DNA of 64,000 nucleotides from Polyodon spathula (GCF_017654505.1 NC_054565.1:3514890-3578889); one strand, 5' to 3'; positions 1 to 13,072 are shown, counted from the stretch's first letter. Numbers and translations are program-made. Notes: a model not told the origin generated them from the letters alone.

Positions 1-3000
1 GATCTCCCCTTGCTGAAAAAACTTGGAAACAAATTGGACAGTCTGCTATCTGAGGTAGCTGAATTATTTAATATTGTATTTGAATTATTTAACAATATGT
101 GTGGGGCAGAGCACCATTAAGGGACATGGTTGGGCATTGAATAATGCTATGTTGAATTTCTATACAAAGGGCAGGCACTTGTGCTCAATGAGGTTGCGTG
201 GGCCTTAATAAGGAGGGTGTTGCACTCTGAGTGGAGGTGTCCTTCAGTGACTGGAAGAGAGGTCTAACCTTCGCTTTTTTTCAGAGACTCATCATTAAGT
301 GATTGGATGAAAAACAGCCAGGACATGTAAGAGAATATGGTCATTAAACTACAACAGATTTGTTGAGAGCAATTGAGGGCCCTACAGGCTGCGGGGGCTG
401 ACTAATACTCATGGTAATCCATTACCAGTGGAACATCTTTAGAAGAACTGCAGAAACACAGCCCTCAGTGAGGGGAGGGTGATTATGAGTGGTGTCTCTG
501 AGTATGCATCTGTGTCTTCACTCTGTCTCTGTGCCTTTCCTGATCTCCAGTTAAGACATCCTGTTCAGTGAATTCACATAAGCTTTTTAGCACTGCATAA
601 ATCCTGTGGCTTAGTGTGCCTCAAGAGAATTTACTTAGCGATCCTGAGGGTATTGAAACAGATACAGACAATTATCCATCTTCTGTTCAAAATCTTTGTT
701 CCATTTTGTAGTGCATTGTTTCATGCAAGGGAAATGCAAACATGGAGTTATATTTTTTCAAGCAGGCATGCTTCCCTCTTGGAGACACCAAGCCTTCTTC
801 CAGGAGTTTGCTTATCCAAACGAAAAGAATTCCCAAGCCGATAAAAACCTTCCAAGGGACCACCTCAGTCCCAGACCTGTCACCTATTGCCTGTCCAGGA
901 TAAATTCAACAGAGTGCAATCCTTGCATGTTATTCAGAAGAGTAATGACTGCAGTGTAGATGAGAGAAGAGGACTCGCTGGTTTGTTTTTGGAAGGCGGC
1001 CAAGCAATCAGTGAGGTTTCGATTGAAACCAAAGGGGGCTATTTTGACGAAGGCAAAGAAATATTTGATTTAATATAAAAAACTAAAATATTACAAAAAA
1101 TAACCTTGTGTTTTCCTGTTTTACTCCTGTCGAATAAAGGAGATTGATTCTTAGCTCTGTCAGTGTTTCTGGATCACAAGTCTGAAGCTGGGTAAATATC
1201 ATTCGTTTATCATTATCATTCGTTGTCTTTAGTAATGTTCCATTTTATACCAATAAGCAAATGAAGTGAGAAGCTATATTTTAATCATGAAGCTGTCTCT
1301 TCTAGATTTGTATATCCAAATACTTCACAAAAATAAATTCAGAATAGCCCGCAATGTATTTCTGGTGGTTATCAGTCTGAAGGAATACTTCATTATATAT
1401 GTTCTTTGTTATTGTTATTATGTATCACTGTTTAAACAATCCAAGGTATTCAGCATGTTTAATTCCAGCATATTGTATTTATTTAACAGTTAGAAGTGCT
1501 TTGCTATTTTAATATTATGGCTTAATTTTGTCGAGTCATTGTGTCCCAATTATACCATTAAATCCACTTCATGCATTTTAGGTTTGGAACCTCTTTCTTA
1601 TTGAGAACCCAAAGCGCTATCCTTGTGAGCATTATTATTTAACCTTTATTATCTATATGTATCGAGCTGGATAAACCACAGTTGCATTTTTACAGCACAG
1701 TGGAATCACCCTGGACCCTACCCTTGGTTATCCATGGATTATCCCTTGAAATGCATGCTCAATGCAATCCAGGTTGATTTCCTGCTACTTTAAAATGTCC
1801 AGCTGTAGCTGATCCAGGGCAGGTACATTTCTTATATGCTCAGTTTCAGATACTCTCAATAAAGCTTTCCTCACAACTGGATAAGCATAGTGGTAGGGAT
1901 AAGCAAGCTAGGGATCTGCACCCCCACAGAAGTATAAAATAGAAGCAGCTATGCTAGGAAGGAGTGCACTGAGAAACCACTGCAAAACTTCACAGGCAAG
2001 CCCACTGAAGGGAACGCTGACAGCCAGTTATGATTATTGCAAATGACAGGAGCCCAGGGAGCTGTTTACAAGATCTAGAACTGCCTGAGTGCCAACACAT
2101 TTACAAGCCCAAAACACAGTCTGCTAAAATGCATATGTTTTAATTCATCACAGTGTTAGTGTAGTACTTAAGAGAGAAAAGAAGTGGAAATGTCTATGTT
2201 AGCTGACATTCCTCTTGACATTTTAAATTGTATTTCCAGATAGCGCAAGACACTGTTCCATTTCAAAGTCATCCTGCAGTGTATTTTCAGAGATTACCAA
2301 TGTGCAGTTGTACTAAAAAGAATCAATCCATCACCCGTGCTAATTCTTATCTGTATGGAGGCCCTGGAAAGGTAACTACACTCAAAACAACAGACCACAC
2401 TGTTAATTCACTACAAAAAAGATAGTTCCACTCAAAACATGTATTCATTTTTTTGGTATAAGACACTTAATCTATTTATTAAGGTTGTAAAATTACTTAC
2501 AGGTCAATTAAGTAACACTGAATCATAAAAATGTAGATATAAAAAAAAAAAAAAAAAAAAACACCGACAACTTCGTCTCGTGTATACTAATACTGGCCAT
2601 GCGTAAATCTGTTTTTTACAGTCGCTGGAAGACACAAACTCAGAACCCTGTATAATTACAAGAAACACCCAGATTCATTAACTGGGAATTCCTTTTCTAG
2701 CTAGTTTAACAATAAAAGTGCTTCACAGCATGACATACAGCAGCCTCTGCATAGTATAAAATCAATCACTGATTGTATTGTAAGCCCCGGGATGATATCC
2801 ACTGAACAAGTTCAAAAAACCCAGAGGTGAATAACACTGCAACGCAGCAACATGTCAAGAATCTTTACATTGGCACTGCAAGTTCTGCAGAGAAAGATAG
2901 GGTTGCAAAAGCTGACCTTGAGAACAGAGGATGAAACAAAAATTGATGAGTGGACTTGAGTCAGTCCAACAAACAGTTAGACGAGTCACGAAGGAATAGT

Positions 3001-4319
3001 GATTGAGGCCTGAGAACCTGACCTTGAAGAGATAGCAGTGAGTGAAAAATAGTTGATCTTGGTTCCTTTAGGAGGCAACTAAAAAATATTTATACAACAT
3101 ACCTCGATACCTTCCAGAAGTAGTTGTTTTCTTTTTATTTAGTGTGGCCAATTATTTTACCCACACTTCCTCACCAATTCCTCACCACAATGGCTCATGC
3201 GACCAACCCAGTGCCTCTTTACATCCAGGAGCTTACATTTAAATGTAATTAATCAATAACTTTCTAACTACTGTTTTTTCCTCTAAGATTCTACAATGTT
3301 TCCTATGTCACTGTAGTCACAATTTTAGAAACTGATTCGGTGGGGTAAGATGTAAAACAAATGCCCAAGGCTGCATCCCATTATTAGTTAGAGGATCGAG
3401 TATAAAGGCCAGGTTTTGTGTGCTACAACCTGAGGGTTGGGAAATGCTGAAAAGGACCCTCACATACATCCCAGAGAGAGCACCCCCACTTTGCTTCAGA
3501 TGATCCACAACAAGGCAGACACACTTGGAAACTGGCCAAGGGGAACATGAACAGGAGGAATATGATGCCATGGTCCCCCAGCTCCTTCTAAGTCATTTTA
3601 CAGGAGCTGATTCATCAGTTAAATAGGTTTGTCAGTAACATACATGCTATAATTACAGTACACAGTTGGAGTTATTAATCAGGATAATGAAAAAGCGGGT
3701 CACTGTGGTTTACCTTGCTAGTAATCGCATTCTATTAAAATCAAAGGCCATGCAACCCAGACAGTTCAAGTACATACCATTTCTTTAAAGGGTTTTTCCT
3801 ATGGAGCATTCCTGCAAGAGAAACCACTGCATTTATTTATTCATTGAGTTTGGATTTCTATGCTTATTGTCCCAGGGGACAGATGCTAACCAATAGGGCA
3901 CCACAGTAACAGGAATAGCTTTCATCTAGCAGGACAAGACATGGATCCAACTGGTGACCTACAGCCCCAGAGACCAAGATCTTAGGAAATGCCTCAGGAA
4001 ATATGTTCTCCCCAAGGGCTGTTTCATTAGCCAGCCAATCAAACAGGTTTCCAATTCCATAGGACGGGGCTAGCCCACCAAGCCACTGGTCCCCCCCCCG
4101 GAAGACATAAGGGACTACAGAATCATATCATTGTTCTTATTGCAAAACTACATAAAAAACACTGTCAGATTAATATCTTTTAAAATACTTTTTAAAAATT
4201 AGTTTAGGAATTCAAAGGCTTATTTTTAAACGAACCACAATATAACACAAGTGGTTGTAGGTGGATGAGGTGATAACATGTTCTCCAACACTTTAATACA
4301 ATGCAGTATTGAAGCAATG
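1..4319. other. Gene-free AT-rich sequence
   Basis: No reading frame here looks like a conserved protein, and I recognise no RNA gene. It holds a 21-base A run at 2541-2561 and a short C run near 4090. The small open frames (up to about 85 codons) have no recognisable domains and are expected by chance. Confidence 0.6.
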
Positions 4320-4359
4320 CACACACACACACACACACATACACGCACACACACACAGA
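4320..4359. repeat. (CA)n microsatellite
   Basis: An imperfect CA dinucleotide tract with single interruptions (catacacg). It makes a chance open frame appear histidine/threonine rich; that frame is not a gene. Confidence 0.9.
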
Positions 4360-5718
4360 CTTGTTACAGAAAATCAATTAAAACAATTACAAGTGGCGTT
4401 AAAAGACTTACATCATGTAAACATAAGCTGGAGCTGTCTTGGGATCCTGTTACAAATGGCAGTCTGTTCTACTTGTTATCATCCTTGAATATAATTGACA
4501 AACCTGCCAGTTTCACTGAGTTTTGTACTAGGGACTGGAGACTTGAGATAGGAACCTGCTGCATTTCTGCAGTCCGAATCTTTACCAAACATAAGCCTGT
4601 ATCTTGGAGCTCTGGAATCTATAACCTATGGGCACAGTTCATCTGATATGATTGAGCAACATCCCATTATTACAGGAATGATAATGTGATTGTAGCTAAC
4701 AGAAAATGAATCCATATACCTTTCCTGTTGTGCACAGAAGGCTCTTGATTTCATCTGAATATATCTCTTTCAGACATGGCATACAGCTGAAGGAAAAGCA
4801 AACAGGCAGTAGAGCTCAATAGAAAAGCTCAGATTACATCACTAAAAGTGATTACTTGTAATTGTCTTTCAATACAATTTCATATCACAAGCAAACAGGT
4901 GTGATTAATCGATGATTCGACCGCAGAGCGGATGATTCATTGATCAGGAGAAAATGTCAAGATTAAAACCCCTAATTAAAATAAGTGTTTGCTTTACATT
5001 GTTTATTGAAAAACTACAAAGAAGTGCAAAACAGCTAAGATATTTTGCTAGCTTCTATCCCTCTTGTTACTTTTTTGGTCTTAGTCAACAACTAGAGCAT
5101 TTTAGTTGTAAAATTTCAGATTTGTACACATTTGACTGAGGCTCTCAGTAATTAAAATGACACACAGTACAAACAGCAGGGCATTGTAATAATTGGACGC
5201 TGTGGATAAGCTGTCATTTTGTGAAGTTTGGGTTAGAGAGCTGAGAAGCATACTGTAGATTGCTTTTATGATGTCTCATTGTATGACTAATACATTTTTT
5301 TTTCAAATGGATCTTGAAAACAGATACAATGGATACAATTGTATTAATAAATAAAGCAGTACTGCCAAATACTGCATAGTGCTCAAGGCTGTAATGTCTA
5401 CGGACCTATAAGGAATGTATCAATATTGTGACTAAAAACAAAATATTGGTATGAGAAAATTCTCTGACCATTATCAAGAGCTCATCATAACAGAAGACTA
5501 TTAACTGGAATCGTTTTTCAAACCCCATCAAAATTACAGCTGTATTTTCAGTGACCTACTGATTAAAACCTGTATGATGCTCAGCGCAATTTAATCAGTC
5601 ACTTTGAACAACATTTATCAAGGCTGTGCTCCAGGTCAAAGTTTGTGCCACATTGGCATTATAAAACTAATTGTGAGCAAACCTTCAACCTTCCAGAACG
5701 TTTTTATGAATTAAATAT
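4360..5718. other. Gene-free AT-rich sequence
   Basis: Nothing recognisable as a gene, RNA or repeat. Composition matches the flanks. Confidence 0.5.
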
Positions 5719-5771
5719 ACAGCTATGGCCAAATGTTTAGCATCACCTAGAATTTTAGGATTGAGACATAT
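5719..5771 (+). mobile_element. Possible Tc1/mariner-like terminal fragment
   Basis: The segment begins 'cagctatggccaaatgttt' and continues 'gcatcacctagaatttta'. This resembles the 'tatggccaaaagt' ends I recall for Tc1-like elements in fish. No matching inverted copy was found downstream and no transposase frame follows, so at best this is one end of a decayed element. The family assignment is from memory. Confidence 0.3.
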
Positions 5772-6615
5772 ATATTCTGGGCTACAGCACAGAATGTGTC
5801 TCTGGTTATGGATCTGCTTTCATGTTTTATTGGTGAACGAGGTCACATGTTTTAATTGGTTCAACTTCATATAAACAGAAAGCGTGAAAAATACAAGTCT
5901 TCTAGTTATCTTTGAAGACCACACCAAGCCTTCTGATCTTCTTTGAGTTAATTGCTTCAATAGCCTTAGTCCAAGGTTTAGCGAAATAAATGATCTTGTC
6001 TTTGATTATGCCGTAGGAATGGTTAAAATTTATATTTTTAGACATGTTTTAAGATCTGCTTGATGGCTTCTGACTACAGTGTTATAAAAAGGGAGCACTA
6101 TTTATATAAAAATATATAATGTTTAACAGAGAACATCATATTTCGCTGTACTGGCGTGAATGCCTCACATCTATTTGTTCTGCTTGTGTTACTTCTGCAT
6201 TTTACATGTTTTTCTGTTTTTTTGTTTTTTTAGACACTGGGGAAGGCCCAAAATCTGGGACCTTCATTGTTAAATGGAAAATTGTGCTTCAATAATTACA
6301 CACATTATGATTAACATTTGTATGGCTCTATGTGGGTGCTGATTATCTTTTCATTGACAAACTGAAGAACCCCCATTAGAAATTTGAATAGGACTGATCA
6401 CTTGCTTACTTCTAAGGACATTTTTTAAAATCGTATTACTGTCATTTTAAATGACTCACCCAACAAACATGAACTCCTCTTCCCCAAGTCCTGAATTCAG
6501 TGTGGTTCCTTACAGCGTCTGAAGCAATGGGAAACGGCCAGTGTTATGTAATGCACTGCCACTATGGATTCTGCCCCTCTGCTGTGATATGAGCTGAGGT
6601 TAAAAGCACTATAAC
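5772..6615. other. Gene-free AT-rich sequence
   Basis: A T-rich tract near 6208-6231 followed by AG mimics a splice acceptor. The sequence after it has no convincing reading frame or donor. No gene or repeat is recognised. Confidence 0.5.
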
Positions 6616-6740
6616 GAAGCCTGGCTCTTTTGTATAGCGGTTAAGATGCTCACTCGCGGCGTTGCTGGTTTGCACCCAGCCTCTGTCCTGTTACACTTCC
6701 ACACACACTATGTGGTTCTGTTTCAAACCATGATGGAAAA
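6616..6740 (+). mobile_element. tRNA-derived SINE, copy A
   Basis: The 5' part has an RNA polymerase III promoter-like layout. There is an A-box-like 'tatagcggttaagatgctc' around 6634-6650 and a degenerate B box GGTTTGCACCC at 6667-6677 (consensus GGTTCGAnYCC). A tail with 'cctctgtcctgttacac...tgtggttctgttt' follows. A second diverged copy with the same order of blocks lies at 15842-15955. The B box mismatches and missing acceptor-stem pairing argue against a working tRNA gene. The two-copy match supports a SINE. Confidence 0.6.
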
Positions 6741-7829
6741 CATATTCACGTTACACATATTTAGGGATTTTAAAGAATAAGTAGCTGAATTTTATTTTTT
6801 GGTGTTAATAATTAATTCGAGAGGTTCTGGGTTCTCTGATATTGAGTTGTTATAATTTTCCTCTAAATCTGCCTTTACTTGTTCAATGCCAGCACAGCAT
6901 ATGTGGCTCAAGCTCAGAGCAGCTCAAAGCACATTTAGAGAAAAACAATAGTAACTTGGATCAACAGAACCCAGAACCAATCAGAATAATTGCAAATGCA
7001 ATAACTGAGTAAGGCAAATGTAAAAAAAGAAAAAAAAGAAAGAAATGCAATGTCATTTAAAACGACACAGCCTAAAAGACCCTGTTTAATAGTTTGGTTT
7101 CAATGAGTTAAAGGTTCCAGATAGAATTACTCTTATAGAATCAGAACCAAGGTACATAACAGAACCTGCATAATGTCACCCAGAATGATCATCTCTCCTT
7201 CCCTTTTGCGTTCTACAGTATATAGAGCTACAATGGAAACAGAGTCGCTAAAGATTGAAACATAAATCTTTTAGAATACATATGTATATTCTTTGCATTG
7301 CTAGCCTGGTCTAAAACTAAAAAAATATGTCTACAGCCTGTTCCATAATTGGATGTCTGTTGAAAGTGATCTTGACATGAGCAGCATCCTGGATTAATAG
7401 GTTTGTGTCTGCAGCTTTCAGTATTTACAGCAGGGGAATCTATCTACTTTCTTGGAAATCTATATTAAAATCAAATGCCAAATGAAACTAGTTCCAAAGC
7501 AGGAAATTGGGCCAGAAGGGAGCCCGCGAGCAATTGTTGTGGGATTTTTTTTCTTCTTCTTCTTCTTTACAACCAAAAACTGGCAATGAAAAACAAATCA
7601 CTAGCTTAAGGATTACATTTTAATTATACACTGCTATTGTTACACCACCCAGAAAAAACGAAAAAAAACCCATCAGTTATCTCCACCGTCGTTTCTCTTA
7701 TTCTATTATCTTTTTTTTAAAAGGCTACAGGAGTGTGAGCATTATAATATATCAGCACGGCATTCTATGATATTATAATAGGCTACGTTATGCTCAATTA
7801 TATATTCACTAATTACATGTTTTGGCGGC
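6741..7829. other. Gene-free AT-rich sequence
   Basis: Contains purine-rich and short A/T tracts (near 7021-7045 and 7549-7569). No coding or RNA signal is seen. Confidence 0.5.
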
Positions 7830-7833
7830 TTGT

Positions 7834-7897
<64 letters not shown>

Positions 7898-7904
7898 GTG
7901 TGTA
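7830..7904. repeat. (TG)n microsatellite
   Basis: A TG tract of about 75 bp with a few substitutions. It produces chance cysteine/valine and threonine/histidine open frames on both strands; these are not genes. Confidence 0.95.
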
Positions 7905-8021
7905 ATGCAAAAAACAACAAAAAACATTCGTTTATAATACAAAATAATATGAAAAACACAATGAAAAAAATATAAAAACACCCAGATCTTTCCTTCACCT
8001 CCCCCTCTCTTTCTTGCATAG

Positions 8022-8062
8022 TCCTGGCTGTACTTTGAGTGGGAGGCGGTGGGGATAGACAG
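8022..8062 (+). other. Candidate 41-nt exon (strong splice signals)
   Basis: A long pyrimidine tract (cacctccccctctctttcttg) ends in a CATAG acceptor at 8020-8021. It is followed by 41 nt and then a near-perfect donor, ACAG|GTAAGTAAG, at 8063. One frame is open across the segment (starting SWLYFEWEAVG), but 41 nt is not a multiple of three. The most natural reading is an alternative 5'-UTR exon of htr1d or a chance pairing. No transcript evidence is available to me. Confidence 0.3.
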
Positions 8063-8069
8063 GTAAGTA

Positions 8070-8915
8070 AGTAGTCAAGTGCAGGAAAACAACCCAAACG
8101 ACAGCAGACACTGCTCGCAGCAGGAGCATCCTCCATACGAAGCTGCTAGGACCTTCTGAGACTGTCTCGGCTGGTGGGAGGAACCGAATCCGACTATTGT
8201 GTGAAACAGATGAGTTACCAACTTACTCTCCCTGCGCAATTAGACTGTTTAAGACGGCTTATTTTCTGACAACAGTTGAGAAAATATTTGTTTTAGATGT
8301 CACGTTGGAGTTAACTAATGTATGAGAGCTGGCTGCAGAAGCCCTCCACTGAGCGTCATTTCTGTGTACAATCAAAAACTGCTTCTCAGCTATGCTGGAT
8401 TGGATCCACTGCTGTCCTTACCTCTTCGGCTTCGACAAGGAGCCTCGCTGGAAATTGATCTGCACCACCTTTTCTAAAACATCGGCTTTCTAGGACCAAA
8501 TTGCTTTGAGCAGATCAGCTCCGGACAAAGAGTTTTTAAATAACTGAAGAATAAAACGTCAACAAAAAAAAAAAAAAAAAAAAACAGCTTTGACAAGTTA
8601 TTTCTGCATGACTGCTGTTGAGGGGGACTGCTGCCCCGCTTTCAAATTACGAGTTGCGCTTGTTCGATACACATCGATTCGAGGAGCGCATTCAAGTCTC
8701 AGTGCTGGTTTCAGGTTTTGTTCTCCAGGGCACCTCATATTAAAACTAGTAGCCAGACTTAACATTAAATAAAACCCTCGGAAACCACTTAAGGACACAA
8801 TCTTCAGTATGGCTAACGCAGCACTTAAAGTTGGGACCATCTCTGTTATCCAAAGAAAAATGTACTTTCCAGACTAAAAAAGGAGCGCAGAGTTGTTAAG
8901 ATACCGGATAAAAGG
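8070..8915 (+). promoter_or_regulatory. htr1d: Candidate htr1d promoter / 5'-UTR exon region
   Basis: This block has noticeably more CpG than its AT-rich surroundings, roughly 16 CpGs between about 8100 and 8560. It ends in a plausible 5' splice site, AAAGG|GTATGT, at 8915/8916. The next good candidate acceptor on the strand is just before the htr1d start codon (AG at 18730-18731), so I infer a non-coding first exon ending at 8915. No TATA box is obvious and the transcription start cannot be placed. The A run at 8564-8584 with an upstream AATAAA complicates the model, because it could mark an inserted retrocopy. Confidence 0.35.
8550..8584 (+). repeat. AATAAA followed by a 21-A run
   Basis: AATAAA at 8550-8555 lies only 8 nt before an uninterrupted 21-base A run (8564-8584). 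This is the arrangement left by a retroposed polyadenylated transcript. No flanking target duplication was found, so a simple A tract is equally possible. Confidence 0.4.
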
Positions 8916-9590
8916 GTATGTCTTGTTTATTTATTTACTTGTGCGTTTCATTTTAATGGAGTCGGTCGCTTATTTAATTAAAAATAAATTCATGACCCGA
9001 AATATTTTGTATGAGTGTAGCAGTCGTTTTTGTTTTTGTGTACAGCAACGTGTGCTGTTTTATGTTTACTTTTATTGAGAGCTAACTTACAAAATAGATT
9101 ATTTTGTGTCACTGTCTCAATGCACATCATCTGCTCTAGGTGATAACGTGCATTCAGAACACAGTAAAGCATTGACCGGTAGGGTAAACATGAAACACAG
9201 ATCGGACAAGGATTTGCCGGACCCCTATTTCTATATGTTAAACTGTAAGCGAGTACCTTTGTTTTCAGCAAAAACAGAGGTTCAAAATTGAAATTAAACA
9301 GCTAGTTTAAATAGCCACGGTTTTACAGATTAACATCATTATATTATACATTATTTTAAGTGTCCAGTCTGGGTTGCGAGTTGCGATACAAGTTCTGGTA
9401 AAAAAATTCGCGTCCGAATGCGGTTCTGGTCCGTGTTTCATACCCACCCTGATATGTTTTTAAGTTTGGTGTAGAAATACATATATCTTAGTCATACATC
9501 TTATGCAACAGATTCTAAAAAAAACATTTTAGTATTTATTTACTTTACAATGTAATGTTTATTTTCGTGTTTTTGTGCGGCTGAAGTATA

Positions 9591-9593
<3 letters not shown>

Positions 9594-9673
<80 letters not shown>
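9594..9673. repeat. (TA)n microsatellite, 80 bp
   Basis: A perfect alternating TA tract of about 80 bp, self-complementary and able to extrude a cruciform. Confidence 0.97.
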
Positions 9674-9674
<1 letters not shown>

Positions 9675-10352
9675 CCATAGCATAGGATTAAGTATACGAG
9701 TCATATATCAAAATGCTATAAAATACAATATAATAGAAATCGTAAAGGCTTGTAAGGAGACTATGATGATTCACCCTACAGGCTAGTCAATAGAAGAACC
9801 CGTGCAATGAGCTCATATTATTCAGATTTTCTGTGTGGCTCAGGTTCCAAGCGACCTACTGTAATGGTTCCATACAGAGCGTTTACAGTACTAGTTCCTA
9901 TTGTGTTTTAAGATGGAAATAGAATAATGGCATTAATGCAGACATGAATAATGATACGCCCCATTCCAGGAGGTCTGGTTAGAAAATTATACAATTATAC
10001 AATTATAGGGTCTGTTATTTGCACTAAGTGGAAACCAATAGTAACAGCCAACTTTAAAACACGATGTATATGTGTCTATATTGTGTGGTTGTTATATTTT
10101 CTGCTGTGTGAGAGGCTGTTGAATCTTTTGTGTCTGTTTTTAAGGCGGTACACAAAGAAAGGTTAAAATGCTGTACAATTCAGGATATAATCCAAGACAA
10201 GTATTTAAAAGGAAAGGAAAATATTGCACTTACAACTGCAAATCACAAAAAGGCCTTATCTTAAAATACAGCTGATAAAAAAATAGTTTGTTCCATTTAT
10301 ACTGCTTTCCAACACAGTGACCTTGAACTTGCAGAGCACACAATAGTCATTA

Positions 10353-10720
10353 GATCATAAGAACACATTTATGAATCAGAGGAGGCTATATGGCCCATCA
10401 GTGCTTGTCTGGTTCCTGGTAGCTGATCGGTTTCTTGAAGTCGGGCCTTAAAGGCTCCTAATGATTTACTATCAACAACATGGCTAAGTAACCTATCCAT
10501 CCCCTCACCACTCTTTGTGTTAAAAAGTGTCTCCTACCCTTTGTCCTCAGTCTTTCTCCACTTAATTACCAACGTTGTCCCCTCATCTTGGTTTCTGTGC
10601 CTCGCTTAAAGTATTGGATACAGTTAACGAGCTACCTCTAATTTGTGTTTTGTTTTAGCTAAATAAGTTCAGTTCCTTCAAAGTCTTCATTGCTCATCTC
10701 TTAAGCCCTGCCCTCAACAC
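10353..10720 (+). mobile_element. Interspersed repeat, family 1, copy 1
   Basis: It begins 'agatcataagaacac' and contains 'ggaggctatatggcccatc', 'aaaaagtgtctcctaccct' and 'gctaaataagttcagttcc'. These blocks match, in order, a consensus I remember as very common in sturgeon-type genomes (head 'cataagaacat...ggccattcggcccatc'). Related pieces occur at 32200-32440 and 63683-63900. The shared block 'gtgtctcctacc' in this copy and the 32-kb copy can be seen directly. I cannot say which superfamily it belongs to. Confidence 0.65.
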
Positions 10721-12075
10721 GCTCTGCCATCCACTCCTTGGCCCGTCTTAAAGAATAAGTAGCAGGATTCCGAAAAATATGACGCTAAATGCCTCCAGGT
10801 GTTGCTACAATTGTTGAAATAATGTACCTGTCATTTTTACTTTCATTGATAACATCCTGACAACTTTTTACATTTCGAAACACCCGCTACTTACTCTTGC
10901 AACAATGGCTGACAATTGTGCTGAATTTTGTGTTGCGTTTTATGATGTAGACAAAAGCCGTTGAGTTTGTATTGTCTGTAACGTCTTCAGATTTCATAAG
11001 CTCTCTGCCGATATTGCTGAAAGCTGCAGATTTCATATTAACAATGGGTTTCAGATTTCTGTTGGCCATTCTCATAGATAACTGGTACAGACTCCCTGAT
11101 TGTAAATGAGCATCATGCTCCTGCAAGTTGTTTCAGCTAATTCAAGACCTGCCCCCAACCAAGCTAGCCATGCCCACATGTTGATTGGAACAGCTGTGAA
11201 AGCCTTCAGATGTCTTTTAAAGTAGGACAGCTGATATCATTTCAATAAACGTTTGAAATGGTTGCAGTGCACTTGCCTGTTCTCGATAGTACATTCTGTA
11301 TATCAAATATTAACAATTGGTTTCAGTGGGAAATAAGGGTGTATCTAATGTGTAAAAAAAAAAAAAAATGGTTTTATGAACTCTCTTGAATCTGTTCTAT
11401 ATAAAGTGATCTCACAGATAAGAAACTGGTTGAAAGTTAGTTTCCTGATTTCAGTCAGAGAGTTTGAAAGTAGCTTGTATGTTTGATGAGCCATTTAGTA
11501 AGATTATAATAACACGACAGCAATGAAGAGGAGTGAAATTAATAAAGTAATTATCGCTGACTGTGTGTCAGTTATATTGCTTATTATAAATCTTAACACA
11601 AAGAGGTACTGTACATTTTTTTTTTCAGCTAATATTCTGATGCATGCTCCTCTTATGCTTGGTCTAGAGAAGTTTTAAAAGCAGGCATGACAGAGTTTAA
11701 GGCACTTAATATAGACAGGTTAAACATTCAGCCAAACTGACAAGGAATTAGACCTCTGCTCTGAGTTTAAAGGTCACTGAACAGCATCACTGGATGCAGC
11801 AACAATAGCAAAATCACACCGGAAGCAAGACTGCAGCCAATTAAAATGAACAACATCTTAACAGCAAAACATAACTATCTAGATGAAGTATTGCAGTGCA
11901 GGTAATTAATAAAGTCTCCTGAGCTGGTTGCTTATTCACACAAAGGGTTCTATTTCACCAGAAGTTGGATTTTTTTTTTATTATGCAGTCACCGTATCTC
12001 TCAGCGGTCCAGCTTTACAGATACATCGCCATCTTAACTCTCTCCTCCCTGAACCATTCATCTATTAAAAATCAC
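10721..12075. other. Gene-free AT-rich sequence
   Basis: No gene, RNA or named repeat. A short A run is present at about 11355-11368. Confidence 0.45.
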
Positions 12076-12141
12076 GAAGAAGAAGAAGAAGAAGAAGAAG
12101 AAGAAGAAGAAGAAGAAGAAGAAGAAGAAGAAGAAGAAGAG
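12076..12141. repeat. (GAA)n trinucleotide repeat
   Basis: About 22 uninterrupted GAA/AAG units. The tract reads as a poly-glutamate run in one frame; this is a by-product of the repeat, not a protein. GAA tracts of this type can form triplex DNA. It lies inside the inferred htr1d intron. Confidence 0.97.
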
Positions 12142-12674
12142 TCTCACTAATCTGCAAAGGCACCAAGAACAAGAGAGCAAATAAGAGGAAAAATCAACAG
12201 TCAGGTTGACGTGTAAACATGGTCTGCACTAACCAGATTTAGTTCAGTTTGTCAGCAAATTATATTATCTGTTAGTCTGTGAGCATAGTGGATGTGTTTT
12301 GAGGATCATGCTGTGATTTTGTATCAAACACCTATTGCAGCTAGTCAACCCATTCAAAGTACCTTAATTATACACCTTGTGTATATTATTGTTGCCTTGT
12401 TACAGAGGCAACTTGGACCTGAATTTAAAACAAAATGCTTTACTTTTTAATGGCTGTGGAGTCACCATAAATTTGATTGAATCCTGGCCTTGGTACAGGT
12501 CTGAAATGTCTGAATTATTATTGCTAATGTATTATATATACATTTCTGTTTCCTTCATCACACACAGAAGTTAAAGGCACCCCTGTGGATTCAACAGAGC
12601 TCTCAAACATGTCATTGTTGCATTGTCTCCCAGGACACTGTTATAACATGGCTTTATTAACGATATAAAAAACA

Positions 12675-12732
12675 TTATTATTAATATTAATAATAGTAAT
12701 AAGAATAACAACAACAACAACAATAATAATAA
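12675..12732. repeat. (TAA/CAA)n trinucleotide repeat
   Basis: An imperfect run of attatt, aataat and aacaac units. It creates a chance leucine-rich open frame on the minus strand. Confidence 0.85.
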
Positions 12733-13072
12733 ATGCATTTTGCAAACGAGCATTTCCAAAAATGTCAATAACAGAAAGATTATTTGAACAGAAACTCTCC
12801 ATAAAAAAACTGTAATACTATGCTTTGCTATTTACTATTTCTGCAACATCATAAACCACAAGAGTGAAAGCTCTAGATGCCCAATTTATTTGCATGTGAT
12901 TTAGCAGTCCAGATGTTAGTTCTTATATTAAACATAGTTTATTCAAGAATGGAGAATGACAATTGCTATATTGAAAATATAGGCACAGGTTCAATACTGT
13001 ATTACTGAAGTAAGATTTCATTTGAGATAATTCAAGTTTATTTTTTTTATGTGTTTATTTTTCTTTTTTAGT

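Noticed and set aside
6208..6310. T-rich acceptor at about 6231 followed by an open stretch
   Set aside because: There is no donor or recognisable protein. T-run plus AG combinations are common in this AT-rich DNA.
6630..6690. tRNA gene
   Set aside because: The B box has three mismatches, the acceptor stem does not pair, and a diverged second copy with the same tail exists, so it is a SINE head.
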